64,000 nt of DNA, from NCBI GenBank assembly GCA_963576785.1, contig OY756142.1, positions 3,224,001 to 3,288,000 of the forward strand. Reading direction: 5' to 3'. A program made the translations under genes and the position numbers. Of this stretch, positions 1 through 11,295 are shown in pieces (position 1 is the first letter of the stretch; the number at the start of each line of letters is the position of its first letter). The notes beneath the pieces were generated by a model. It worked only from the letters and a program-made list of their open reading frames with translations. It ran no database searches and was not told the origin of the DNA. The DNA is from Chlorophyllum brunneum (Eukaryota; Basidiomycota; Agaricomycetes; Agaricales; Agaricaceae).

Positions 1-1498
1 TAACTATTACGGACGGAGGGTTGGGATGACTGCTGGACATTTACTGACCAGTAGACAAGTGCGGATGGGCACCCAGTTAAGGAGAGCGGGTGTGAAACAG
101 GTGCCGCGATCGTGAGTTGGAAGCCATGCAGCTGGGACCGGATGTACTGCCTCTGCCGGATCTAATCCAGGAGTAACTTTCACTGCACAGACGTTCGCGT
201 GGCTGACAGTTGGAAAGTGCGGAAGCAATCAATGTTCTAAAACACGGACAAACGAGCTTCCGACTTGCTCAAGTAATGATGTCACGGGGATTCAAGCACG
301 TGGGAACCATCCACAACAGTGCTCTCAACGAGTGCGCCTTTTGTGCAACAGATATTTCCTGGACAATTACTGAGGAGACTTTCGAGGGAGTTCACCTGGG
401 GTGCAGCTCTGCGGTATCTCGTGGTACTTTTATGCTCCCGTGCATCACCTTTTTTCCAGGATGTGAGGAGGTTCCCAGGGCGTGGAAACGATCAACAAGT
501 TGGAGGAAACGATCGATCAGTGCAAGCACTTGTCCTGTGATACTTGGTGGAGTTGCATTATGCAGCCGAATCACGAGACTCTCGAGGAAGTTGATTAATT
601 GCTTAGTCTCAATCTCGAGACCGGAGGATGACTTACATATATTAAGGAGGGTTGCTAAATTCACGTGTCCGACATACCGGGTGGTTTCAGAGGTGATTTT
701 TTTCTCAGCCATAGTTCGGAGTCCGCAAAGCGTTTTCTTTGGGCTCTGCACTCATTACCAACTTCCACCGAGTAATCTTGAAGATTTATTGCTGTTATGT
801 ATGGCCTCCTTCCTGCCGGCACTGAGCAATCCGTTGGATATTGATGAACCTATTAGTACATACCAACACTCAGCCATTCAGCTGTACACACAACATCTGC
901 CAGGGCTCTAGCCGAGTCACTTAATTGGTGGTCCTTAAGTCGCGACGGCCGATTTCCGTCGGGTTGTCTAAACTGAAACTGGGTTAGGGAATACTAAATC
1001 AGTACTCCGGGGCTTCAAATGTTCTGACGAGGAGGTCCCGACATCGGCGGGTATTATTTCGCACACCCGACTCTTAGTATAATCTGGTGCAAGTTGGCCG
1101 AGGTACGACAACGACTTCCGCCGATTACTCTCTTCCACTTATGATCGATAGTATTCTGCGAATTGTGTCCTGCTTATAACGTTATTAGGCACCCCTACAA
1201 AATCATTGGGATGTTAACAGTTCTCGATCCGGATTCGCTCCTCGATAGGGGCATTTTAGCCGTTGTATCATGTATTTGTAGTTGTTATATTTTGGGGCAG
1301 CGGGATATCCCGGAGTAGCAGGACCCTGACCAGCTATTCAACCTCTCCGCTGTTCAGGTATTGGCGCAACCAGCCGCGCTCATCACATATGACGCCCACA
1401 TCCCACTAATGACTCCAGGTAACCTATCCTGGGAGCCTATACTGTGAAGGTGTAACAGGCTAAGTGGCTATCAGGCTATGTGTCTGTTGTGTAACAGA
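1..1498. repeat. Dispersed repeat R1, copy a (right-hand part)
   Basis: This stretch aligns along its length with about 13955-15012, and its first 250 bases also align with 4595-4880. Shared landmarks are a block at 28-60, a block around 235-300 and the terminal block at 1475-1498, which recurs at about 14990-15012. Similarity stops abruptly on the right at about 1498, next to a truncated methyltransferase exon. The left end may lie outside the window. Open reading frames here are not conserved between copies, so I call no gene. The element class is unknown: no terminal inverted repeat, LTR or poly-A tail was seen. Confidence 0.75.
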
Positions 1499-1500
1499 AT

Positions 1501-2601
1501 AGCAATCTTCTCGATCCTGAAAGCGGACATTCGTACGCCGTTCAGGATTCTTGCTTCAACCGAACCACTGGATACCCCCGCTCAATATACGAGTATTTCG
1601 AGGGTGTACGTATGATCTTCCCACTCCCATACTGCTTTGCATTAAACTTTATTGACCACCACGTACAGAAAGACGACGATAAGGGGAAAGAGAGAGGGGC
1701 CCGTTTCTCAAGGGGCTTGATAGGATTTAACATTGCAGCAAACAATGCTGGGGATGTCCTCTCAACAGGTGCATATTTTTCCCATCGGGGACGAATTGCT
1801 AAACGTGTCTAACTGATACCGGTCAGATTATCCTTGGGATAAGCTACCCGATGGTACCATTGTCAATGACGTTGGTGGTGGTAACGGCGGCATTGCTCGA
1901 CGCCTTTGTAGGCGCTATCCACACTTACGCTTGAAGCTACAAGACCTGCCAGAACGTATCGAGGAGGCGAAGAATGAGATATGGCCTCAAGAATACCCTG
2001 AAGGACTTTCTGAAGGAAGAGTCGAATTCAAAGGCATGGACTTCTTGAAAGAATCGCCCATTCCCAATTGCGATATCTACTTGGTCAGCCCCATTTCCCC
2101 AACATTCTGCTTTTTCATTCTGACTGGTTATATTCAGCTCAAGAACGTTATGTATGTTCCCTAGAGTTTATTCTGATCAAGGTTCTGATAGGTGACCAGT
2201 CACAACTGGCCCGACAACGAGGCCATCCAGATCCTTTCCAATGTTAAAGCGGCAATGGGTCCTTCCAGTCGAGTCATGCTTTGTGAGTCTGCACTTTATG
2301 TACCTGGATGGAATACGGACCCGGAATTAATGGTAACCCTGACCTAGACGAATACCTTGTCCAAGGAGCTTATAGGTCTCCCGACAACGAGTCAGACACC
2401 AAACAAGCTCCTCCCCCGATCTTGCCCAACTATGGTGCCGGGCGCATTCGCCAGTATTACCTCGACTTCACCAATATGGTCTTGTTAAACAGCAAGGTAC
2501 GTGGACTGGATGATTATATTGGGCTTGGGAAGGCTGCAGGTCTTCAGTTTGTGAAAATTTCGGATCTTGGGGAGATGAGTCATATTGAATTTACGCTCTG
2601 A
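1501..2601 (+). pseudogene. Family 2 O-methyltransferase, N-terminally truncated
   Basis: Five exons assemble in frame: up to 1605, 1669-1768, 1827-2083, 2192-2282 and 2348-2601. The introns are 58-108 nt with GT...AG ends. The product carries the SAM-binding glycine motif DVGGGNGG, a HNWPDNEA segment that matches the family's catalytic His-Asp/Asn-Trp region, and the usual C-terminal end (ALGKAAGL-like segment, then DLGE). Such enzymes move a methyl group from S-adenosylmethionine to a hydroxyl of a small molecule. The catalytic half looks intact over about 270 residues. The N-terminal dimerisation/winged-helix part is missing: coding similarity begins at about 1501, exactly where repeat R1 ends. 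I therefore call it a truncated gene. A start recruited from inside R1 is possible but not seen. Confidence 0.8.
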
Positions 2602-3094
2602 AAAAGATACTGTTTCCTCTGTGTACAGCGTTGAAAGAACTATCTGGCAGAACTTGAACACATAGCCGAGGATTTCGAGGACTTCGGAGACCAGTGTTGT
2701 ATGTTCAAATGCCCAGGATTCCATTATAGCTGGGATCGACGGTGACCCAGAAATGCATGCTGGGGGGGCTTAACAACGTGATGGGACAAGCCCCAATATC
2801 ATAAGATAGACGCCACGAGCGAGAATGGTTCAAGTGGTGTAAGAACTGGAAGTACCATCCCCCCCAGGTCGCATAGCGGGACAAGTTATGTAGATAGCGG
2901 TTGTCACTATGTTTTAGGTGGAGATAGGAGATCTTACTAAGCGGGTTAACGTGTCATGCTGCCAAGGCGGCTTTCACTGTCTGCGTGCTCTCAAATCAGA
3001 AGTCGGAAGGGGAGAAAGGAAATAGAATATTCGGAGACGTATGAAATAGTACAGATCTCGGTATAAGCAAGGTGAACGAGGGAAAGGAACGGAA

Positions 3095-4157
3095 TTAAAA
3101 GACGTGTATCGATGATCTACCAAACACAGATGAGACCCGTCGGACTACATCTCGAACACCGCTCGATCTCCTACATTGCTTGCTGCCATCCCCTGCATCA
3201 CCAGCAAAAGTAAAATCTCTCCTGAACAATGACTGGACACCCTCAACGTCCGCCCACACACCGAATCTGGCCATACCATAGGCGCTCCACCTCTCGGAAA
3301 CAATATTGGTTTCCATCTCGTCGTAATCACAGGGAAGTGTGGGTGTGAGGACTGGCGGGGGTAGATGAAGGGAGGAGATTGACGACAGAGCGTGAGCCAT
3401 GTCATTTCCATGAAGCTCCTCCGAGATCTCATCCCTCAACGTACGGAGGTAGACTTCGAGGGCTTTGAAGTACTCCCGAAGAGGGTCGAACGACTTCTTT
3501 ACTCCCTCCATGCAAGGGAAGATATCCCCCACGAGATCCTCTGACCACGACTGACCCAGCCGCCTCGACTTGAGGAACACTATCCCATCAGCCCAGAATA
3601 AATCGTCTTTGAAGGACGCCGACAGCTGGTCTACTCTATTCTGCGCCTTGTCTATGCTCTCCACAATCGCACGACACAAGTCCCAGCATGCCCCGATGGA
3701 CTCCATGACGGAGCCAAGGCAGTCACCGACCATAGGGTCAGAGTCAGGACGCCAGGAAGGATGGGCGGGGTTGGTCAAGTGGGAATATTGGGTCACTGTG
3801 CGGATGAGAGAGGCATATTTGACGTGGTATTTGGCGATGCGGGCAAAGGGTATGGCGAATTCTCGTTCGAGAAAGGTGGAGAGGGTACGACGATGGCCCT
3901 GGAAGAGCTCATCGAGATCGGTGAAGCGTCTCCTGAACGAGTTGAACCGCCTGTGGTGACTGAAGATGGAGCAATAGAGGTTGTCGGAGATGGTGTGGAG
4001 TGCTTTGACTGCATCCAAAGGCATCTGGGTGACAACCTGGGTAGGCGGGTACTGACGAAGACGAGATAAGTCGATGTGGTAACAGAGCAAACACTGTGCT
4101 CACCACAAGACCCTGGTCGGTGCATTTCAAGTATTGCGAAGTGGTGAATTGCGACAT
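3095..4157 (-). CDS. Hypothetical protein, 336 aa, copy 1 of a duplicated gene
   Basis: Two exons on the minus strand: 4157-4104 (18 codons, starting MSQFTTSQYLK) and 4051-3095. They are joined by a 52-nt intron with GTGAGC donor and TCAG acceptor. The protein is soluble-looking and mostly helical, with no signal peptide or membrane segment. It has a His/Arg/Phe-rich stretch near residue 45 (FSHHRRFNSFRRRF) and a Pro-rich stretch near residue 250. I recognise no domain. The second copy at 12520-13582 has the same intron and length and about 95% identity. Differences are mostly conservative, which suggests the frame has been under selection, though a recent duplication would look similar. The gene lies inside repeat R1, so it could be the repeat's own gene or a captured host gene. 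Confidence 0.65.
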
Positions 4158-4594
4158 TGTGTGATGGTGGTGGTAGAATGTCACGTTAACTTGGCCATTT
4201 TCTGCGAAGGTTGGATTATTAAATACATAGACGATATCAGGAGAAATAGTTGTGACGTCAGAGGGAATGCGGAAGTAACCAACGATCATCCAGAGGCGGT
4301 GCTCTAAAACACGGGCAAATGAGTTCCGAGCTTTGGTAAATAGTAACGAGGCTTCGGGCACGTGGATCGGGGTGTAATTTGATTGCTAGGATCCGTCTGG
4401 GTGGGACGGCGGATCGAACAGATTTAGTGGTGCGAATGGCCGAAAGTAAGGAGAACCTGAATCCTCGAATCCTCATGGCGCACGACGGAACGATGGTTGC
4501 AGGAGACACTGGAGCTGGTCTCCTTCCCGAATTCCAGAAGCATTCCAGACAGGAGGGAGGAGCGATCACACTGTGCTTCATCACCAATGACCCT
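4158..4594. other. Upstream region of the 336-aa gene
   Basis: Bases 4158-4440 are almost identical to 13583-13865 and so form the shared 5' flank of the duplicated minus-strand gene. From 4440 to 4594 the two copies diverge with insertions and deletions before rejoining the R1 tail. No promoter motif stands out and no gene is called. Confidence 0.5.
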
Positions 4595-5138
4595 TACAGA
4601 CGGGGGTTTGAAGTTGACTGCTGGGCATTTACTGACCAGTAGACAAGCGTCAATACACATTCAGTTACGCAGGAGTGGGTGTGAAACAGGGTGTGGCGGT
4701 CGGGGCTTGGAAGCCATATAGGAGTTCTGGATGTACTGCACCGGCCGGGTCTGATACAGGAGTAATTTTCACTGCACAGATGTTCGTGTGGCTGATAGCT
4801 GGAATGTGTGGAAGCAATCAACGATCGTCTGGACAAAAAAAGCAATGACGTCACAGGAGTTCAAGCATGTGATCGATCGAAGGCAGTCCTTGTTTACGCG
4901 TTATGCACCCCGAGTGTGATTTAGGCCAATGGGAATTTAAAATTAAGATAGGTGGTCGTATGTTCATGTCAAGACATCATATTCAAAGCAGTATCTTGGG
5001 GGAGGGTCAACAAATACCTCTTTTTTGTGCCCGCCAACGAAGTCTACCCGAACTTATCAGTGAGTGATGATGATGGTACATGACAAGACATACGTGTTCA
5101 TGCCCTCTCTGCAATTTTTCTCCAACCTGAGTGTCCCT

Positions 5139-5475
5139 TCACTGTAAACCATATCGTTCGCGCGCAGACTGTACACCGAGCTGGCCATTCGGTACCAAGA
5201 TGCAACCTTGATTTAGTTTCTTGGGATCAGCACATTTAGCTGCACGTATATTCGAAAAAGTGACAACGCACGAATGTCCCATGGCATTCTTCTCCAACCC
5301 CTTTAAGATTGCTGTACTCGCAATTCGACGACCTTCAATAATCATCTGGCCATGGATCTTTTGCGCAATGCGGTTTCCGCCTTCGTAAGCAATTCGGAGG
5401 CCAAGAGCGTGAGAAGTTGCATTACTGCCGTTTAGGACATCCATCCCGCCGTAGTCTCCATCGTTTGTCCCACTC
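5139..5475 (-). CDS. Unrecognised exon-like open frame
   Basis: An open frame of about 110 codons begins after a possible splice acceptor at about 5476 and reads through a well-formed, mixed-composition protein (segments such as GMDVLNGSNATSHALGL and IHGQMIIEGRRIAS) to a stop at 5139. Composition and lack of low complexity make it more likely a real exon than chance. I cannot name the family, and I found no convincing continuation upstream. It may be a fragment left by the rearrangements around R1. Confidence 0.3.
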
Positions 5476-5976
5476 CTTTACCCTCAATCCACCTGATGGT
5501 CGCTTTTTCCGCGTGAACGTGTTGGGGGATTCCACTAGACTGCGGTTATGTCCCCGGGGTAAACGTGCTTGTGACTTGCCCTGCTTGCCTACTACAATGG
5601 ACCTAGTCCGCAAGCCAACCTTCCAAGGCCTATCCAACCCAACACGACCTGCACCTACACATCCATTCTGTGCGGTTGGTCGATAACCGCAAATAAACCG
5701 CTTCTGTGGATAGGATGAATATTTGCCTCTGATAGCGCTCGAACGTCCTTTGCTCTTGATCTGGTCCTGCTCTGGCCTGTCCTCCTGTTTCTTCTCTGCG
5801 CAAGGAGACCGCCCACCGTGTGCAGACACCCCAGTACCTCTGGATGTGACCACGCGGTATATTGATATCAAGACCCTTCAGGGGCTAAAAATATATATGC
5901 CCTGGTCATTTCTAACGCCGCGAGCGTCTCTCTTATCTATGATCACCTGTGCACGACCTTTCTCTAACCTTCCACC
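5476..5976. other. Spacer before the kinase gene
   Basis: About 500 bases with no gene I can support. Long minus-strand frames here are Arg/Lys/Pro-rich and look like chance. The last 100 bases are presumably the promoter and 5' leader of the gene starting at 5977. A short TATA-like stretch lies at about 5889-5900. Confidence 0.4.
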
Positions 5977-6632
5977 ATGTCTATAGATCAAGGACTCGGT
6001 AATGCTCTCCTGCCCTGGGCTTGTTGGGACTGCTGACACCGTTTACAGGTGACTTATTGTTGGAGATTAATAGGTCATGTAGGACTGTAAGCGGTATTGG
6101 GGCGAGCATGGTGATTTAAACCTTCCCGATTCGAGAGCTCAGTACTAATCGATCCTACAGCGCGTCAAAGCACTAGGAATGAAGTGCATGGAGCTAGCAC
6201 TTGAGGTGAAATCCCAAGGCGATATTGAAGATTGCATCGGGTAAGTTCCGCTGATCGATACTGAACTCATATTCGATGATATTGACCAGGCTACTCCAGC
6301 ACGTTGAAGAAGATTCTGGCGCGTGTTCAACTCTGGTCAGAGGAGACTTCCGCGATTCAAGCACGTAAGAATGAAATGGGGAAAGAAGTAGAAGAACTGC
6401 ACGAGGAACTAGACCAGATCATCACAGTAATCAAGTGCGTGATTCCCGCTTCACTATCAGTGAAGTGTCCTGGGGCTGACACAGTAGTGTTAGTTCACGA
6501 GGCGAGAACACGGTCTCGGAAAACGAAAACCCGTCGGCAGTAAACCCCACGGACAAAGGTGAAGGAGCAGTAAATCAGGAGCCTGAGGCCAGGACACCGG
6601 TCACACCAACACCAGGGCAGGACGATCCAAAG
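5977..6632 (+). other. N-terminal helical region and linker of the triple kinase
   Basis: Exons 1-4 encode about 90 residues rich in Leu, Glu and Lys in heptad-like spacing (for example LKKILARVQLWSEE and MGKEVEELHEELDQ). This looks like an alpha-helical bundle or coiled coil. Exon 5 is a low-complexity linker of about 46 residues (Glu, Asn, Pro, Thr). The helical part resembles the four-helix adaptors seen in front of kinase or NTPase domains in mushrooms. That resemblance is by eye only. Confidence 0.45.
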
Positions 6633-9600
6633 GTGACTGACTCTCGTATCCTCCTTCTTGACGTCCTCTGTATGCGTCCCTTCGATCGTCTAAAGGATGA
6701 ATGTTCGGGGTTCTTACATTGCCAGTCGGTCTTGATCGGGTTTACGGTGATTCTACAAGGTTGATATGACTCAACCTCACTTGTTTCTTTAGGCTTTGCT
6801 CATCGCCTTGTTCACACTTGCAAGCATCCTCAGTACCCTCGAGAAACGCAAAGTCTTGGAGGACCTGGAGGATGAGCGTGCTCAATCCATCATCAACTTT
6901 CTGTACAAGGTCAAACGATAATCGATTTGGTGTCTTCATGGATATCGGCTCAACGCCTTCAACCTCATAGGTATTGTCGGAGCCCCCGGATACTCCGATG
7001 CCCTGGCTTCGCAAGCATACACTTTTGGCTCTCCGAAGACTCTGCGGCTCTTCAATGCTTTACCCCGCCTGGTATGTGTTAAAGGATATCACCGACTATA
7101 AATCCCGCGAAGACGGAGGGATGTTCGGCGATATTTCCTCGGGAAAGCAGGGTTCCCTCGAGCTCTGTTTGAAGGTCGTGCGATTGGCTCGCGCAGAGCT
7201 AACAGAGGTTCTCAAGGTTCGTCTTAATCTACATTTTGAGGATCACGTCCTAACATACGAAAGCTCTATGCAAAGGAGGCGATTGTGTGGGGACAACTAC
7301 GCCACCCCAACATAGTGCCTTTCTACGGAATATTCTATCTCAACGAGGCAAAGGAAAAGATCTGTCTCGTCTCTCCCTGGATGAAAAATGGCAATGTCGA
7401 AGTCTATCTCAAGGAGAACCCCGACGCGCCCCGTAAACAGCTAGTGAGCCTACTCATATTACTGCTTACTATGTTTTCTCTCTTCTAATGCAGAGCCACG
7501 ACTGGTAGATCCACGATGTTACACTGGGCCTTGAATACCTGCATAGCGAGAACATCATCCATGGAGATCTCAAAGCGGTATGTTGTCCGCGCCATTATAT
7601 CTATCTGCTTCTACATTGTCTACTAGATGAATATCCTGGTAGACCAACTCGGGCGAGCATGCATAGCGGATTTTGGGTCATCCACTATCCGCGTAGATCG
7701 AACAGTCGGGTTCTCGAACGCGACAGGTGGCGCTTCCAGTTACACAGATCGTTGGGTCTCTCCCGAGCTTCTGCAAGAAGACGCACGTCCCACTCGAGCT
7801 AGTGACGTGTGGGCCTTCGGATGTGTTTGTTACGAAGTATGTGTGTCCTTCCTCCCGTGAGCGGTGCTCATGCAGCACATTAGATCGTATCCAGGCGACT
7901 GCCATTTCACGCAATGAGAGGTCCTAATGCCAATCCCCGAATCTTGGCGGCAGTAATGAGAGGTACCCAACCCGCACGGCGCGACAAGGAACCCGAAGGG
8001 GACTCCAGAGACAAGGTTGACGACGAATCATGGGAGCTGATGAACCGGTGTTGGTCACAGGATCCGAACACACGGCCAACCTGTCGAGAAATTCTGGAAG
8101 AGCTTGAGCGGCAGGGCATCAGTCAACGGGACAATGAAATGCAAGACACCACGATCCCCGCAACAATTGCAAGCACGAATACAGCCAAGGTCGACCTAAA
8201 TGAAGTCCAGAGTATTCTTGACGAAGTAGGTGACCTCCCGACCTGATTATTTATCAAATTACCCATGCGTTTCAGATTGACACAGCCGAAAGCACTTTCA
8301 GTCCCGGTGCGTTCCATTGAATTTTACGTTGAACCCTCAATGGCTCATCGGTTCCCAGTATCAGAGATTCGCAACATCTTATCAACGAATCGCCGTCTCT
8401 CGGAAATCCTGTCATCCGCGTTGGACGACCCGCAGAAGGCTCAGGCCCTGCAGGATCTCAGAGACGATCGAGCACAGTTACTGGTGGACTTCTTGCCGCT
8501 CGTGAGCACGCGATCATTTCTATCCTCCTCCTGTCAGTTGGACCTTGCGACACGCGCCACCGCGACGTTGTCCCAACTCTGTGAGGCTCTGGGGCTCTAC
8601 CCACAGCGCCTCGTGCTCAATGACATAACATTGGAGTCGAAGTCGCGCCCAGGAGGTCTCTGTGACATTCATCGAGGTCGCCATGGTAAACAACCGGTGT
8701 GTGTGAAGGTATTCAAGGAGGTAGATGTTGAATCGGTGTCCCAGGTCTGTCTCCTAACCAATTCTAGTTCCTTTCTCATGCTATTACCGTGGCTAGTTAT
8801 TCGTGAAAGAAGCCATTCAATGGACACGACTAGATCACCCAAACATCTTACCATTTTACGGCATCCACTACCTGGACGAAAACCCGAAGCGGTTCTGCGT
8901 CGTGACTCCTTGGAGGGAGGGCAGCGCACTCGGTGAATACCTGGAGCGAAACCCATCCATTCCCCGTGAAAATTTCGTGAGTGTCTCTAGTTGTGATCCG
9001 GACGTCAATCATGAAAGTGTCCAGGTCTATGATATTATCAGTGGCCTTGAACATCTGCACAGTGAGGATATCGTCCATGGCCGGCTCAAAATGGTAATCT
9101 CCAATTTCTTTCCTCTGCAAAGTATGTGCTGAGTTCGGTAGTCGAATGTGCTTGTGGACTATTTAGGGAAGGCCTGTATCACCGATATTGGAATGGCGAC
9201 CATACGGGCTGCGTCTGGTGCGGTCACCACCAGTACCGCCGAAAGCCAGTGCTGGTTGGCCCCGGAGCGTTCAGATGGCAGATCCTGTAGCAAATCCTGC
9301 GACATATGGGCTTTCGGATGTATCTGTTATGAGGTATGATCGTGTCTTTCACTAAGTACACCTGCCTTTACTAAGCGCGTGAAAGATCATGACATTAAAA
9401 GACCTACCTCAACAGTCGACCTGTCTGGAGAGCTCCTCCTTGGAGATGGCCGAAATCGACAGCGAAATCCAGGGATTGATCAAGTCCTGCTTGGCTCGTG
9501 AATCTAGTGGACGGCCGACTGCCCAGGAAATTTCGCGGAGACTCGAAGTGAAGGGTTTCAAAGACCACCAAGAGGAAGTCCGGAGATACCTCTTGCACAG

Positions 9601-11295
9601 GGACGGAGTGAGGACTCAAAAACCAACAGGGCCGAACTTGATAATGACGACTGAGAAGTTGCTTCGAGTTCAATATATACTGCACAAGGCAAGTCATTCA
9701 ATGCCTCCAGAGGTTCATATCGCTTACATGGAAGCGTGTATAAAGATCAGTGGAGATGAGATTAAGCCCAACTATAGTGCGAGCGTATCGGCTCTTTCCT
9801 TGTTTGATCCGCTCATGCTGTCTATTCCAGGTGTTGGTGATCCTCTGGCAATCACTGTTGATCTACTTCGTCTCCTCACATCTGTTTTGAGCATACAACA
9901 CAAGAGAGTTGCCTTAGAGGACCTCAAGGATAGTCGTGCTCAATTGGTACTGGACTTTGTGTATTTGGTAATAACAAGATTCGTCTTGTTTCGTTTTCTT
10001 TATTTCTGCTGATCTTTCTGTACAGGCAGCTTCTCATCCTGACTTGCAAAACCTTAACTTTCGAGGCTTCCGGCAGGAGATTCTCCATAGTCTCTCCGTG
10101 CTCTCTGGTTTATATCCGCGGTCCTACTTACTTAAGGATATAGTTGTCGACCTGGATGTGAGTACTGATCCTGACGGGATCCATAAAGGCTACTATGGTG
10201 AACAACCTCTGCGCGTGCAAGTTGCCTCTTTAGGAGAGTGGGAGGAGCTTGGCTTTTACGTGGAGGTTTGTTCTCTCCCTGCTTTTATCCTGCTTTTTTT
10301 TGATCTGGCTCTTGGACAGACACTTTCCCACGCAGCAGCCCTGTGGTCACAGCTTTGCCATCCCAACGTTCTACCCTTTTATGGTGTATATTTCCCAGAC
10401 TGGGGTTCCAAACAGCTCTCTCTGGTGTCTCCGTGGACTGCCAATGGTAATATCAGGGAGTTTCTCGACGAAAATCCTCTTGGGCCACGTAAACCTCTTG
10501 TGTGTGTATCTTCTCCCGACAATGACGTGGCTAATAGGTCGTAGGTCTACGATGTTGCTAAGGGTCTCCAATACTTGCATAGTCAGGACATCACTCATCA
10601 GGACCTTCATGGTGTAAGTTCATTATTTCCTCCTTTGTATTGCGAATTTCACAGATACAGGAAACCGTTATTGTGAATGATATTGGGCGAGCATGTATTT
10701 CACAATTCTCGGCAGCCTGGGTAGGGCCCCAAATCCGCGCGCTCGCTATATCGTCGCTTGTGACTGCGGGTCTTAACCCCAGTTGGCAAGCGCCTGAGTC
10801 ACTTGGAGAAGAATATCAGGCAAGTCAGGCCAGTGATATATGGAGATTTGGCTGCGTCTGCTATGAGGTATGAATCGACTCTTCCTCTCTCAAAACCAAG
10901 AGAATTAACCATCTTACCAGATCATGACACGGAAAGATCCCTACTATCATATATCCAGTTCAATCGAAGTACTTCGCGCAATAATCGAAGGTGGATTACC
11001 GATTCGCCCCGGGGGAGATGATACCTCGGAGCCGGATAGGATTGATGACGAGATGTGGAATTTGATGAACCGTTGTTGGGCACACGAGCCAGGGGACCGC
11101 CCAACGACTGACCAGATTGTAGAGGAACTTGAATCGTGGGGTCTCGGGATGCACGAGGATGATGATTTTCAGAATTATGTGCTACAAGAGCATCAGCTTC
11201 TTCGGCACGAGATGAGGAAGCATCCCAATGTTGATATTGACTTTGCTAAAGTTCAAGAGATTCTCGAAGAGGTGGATGCTTTACAGGATAGTTGA
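5977..11295 (+). CDS. Triple tandem kinase-like protein (one kinase, two pseudokinases)
   Basis: Twenty-three exons join in frame: 5977-5998, 6049-6086, 6161-6240, 6300-6434, 6494-6632, 6793-6909, 6971-7216, 7264-7443, 7509-7577, 7627-7836, 7884-8225, 8276-8306, 8359-8501, 8538-8744, 8797-8976, 9025-9093, 9142-9333, 9386-9967, 10026-10265, 10320-10499, 10545-10613, 10655-10867 and 10921-11295. Total 4059 nt, about 1352 residues. The start follows CCACC. An N-terminal helical segment and an acidic/Pro linker precede three repeats of helical region, kinase fold and a short tail (VQ-x-IL-x-E). The C-tail of module 2 runs into module 3 through one 582-nt exon with no stop, so those two are almost certainly one protein. 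Modules 1 and 2 join through two short predicted introns, which is less certain: a separate gene could start at ATG 8340. Seen: splice signals and motifs. Inferred: signalling or immune-like role. Confidence 0.7.
6793..8225 (+). other. Kinase module 1 (catalytic motifs intact)
   Basis: The module opens with a helical segment containing the family signature LEDLEDERAQ, then KDIT before the kinase fold. Visible motifs are the ATP-anchoring lysine in CLKVVR (codon at about 7172), RHPNIVPFYG, LHSENIIHGDLK with the catalytic Asp (about 7566), NILVD, DFG (about 7669), SPELL, the SDVWAFGCVCYE helix, and a C-terminal RCWSQDPNTRPT. All residues needed for phosphotransfer appear present, although the glycine-rich loop is weak. 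Fungal kinases of this tyrosine-kinase-like type commonly have HGDLK instead of HRDLK. Confidence 0.75.
8359..9600 (+). other. Kinase module 2 (pseudokinase)
   Basis: Same layout as module 1: LQDLRDDRAQ, then VCVKVFKE with the ATP lysine kept (about 8706), DHPNILPFYG, and LHSEDIVHGRLK, where the catalytic Asp is replaced by Arg (codon 9082-9084). NVLVD and DIG replace NILVD and DFG (Asp kept, about 9184). APERS and CDIWAFGCICYE follow. Loss of the HGD aspartate predicts little or no catalysis while nucleotide binding may remain. The C-lobe end is shortened: the block that follows CYE in module 1 (about 20 residues ahead of the Asp-rich segment) is missing. Confidence 0.7.
9860..11295 (+). other. 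Kinase module 3 (pseudokinase)
   Basis: The module starts within exon 18 at LEDLKDSRAQ, then YLLKDIVVD. The ATP lysine is Gln (VQVASL, codon 10218-10220). CHPNVLPFYG and LHSQDITHQDLH keep the catalytic Asp (about 10602). DFG has become QFS (about 10703), losing both the Mg-binding Asp and the Gly. The C-lobe is well kept (SDIWRFGCVCYE, RKDPYYH, RCWAHEPGDRPT), ending with VQEILEEVDA and a stop at 11295. Loss of both the lysine and the DFG Asp predicts a non-catalytic domain that probably binds no Mg-ATP in the usual way. Confidence 0.7.

Larger units (their letters stand above)
2955..4880. repeat. Dispersed repeat R1, copy b (carries a gene)
   Basis: Bases about 3090-4440 are nearly identical to 12515-13865, including the minus-strand gene, its intron and its upstream region. 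Beyond 4440 similarity is patchy. At 4595-4880 it rejoins the R1 tail seen at 28-300 and 13975-14225. Similarity then ends at about 4880, so this copy lacks the last 800 bases present in copy c. The left limit near 2955 is set by weak similarity with 12385-12515. Confidence 0.7.

Noticed and set aside
5422..5871. 149-codon minus-strand frame upstream of the unknown exon
   Set aside because: Arg/Lys/Gly-rich with no domain, and in a different frame from the better-supported exon at 5139-5475.
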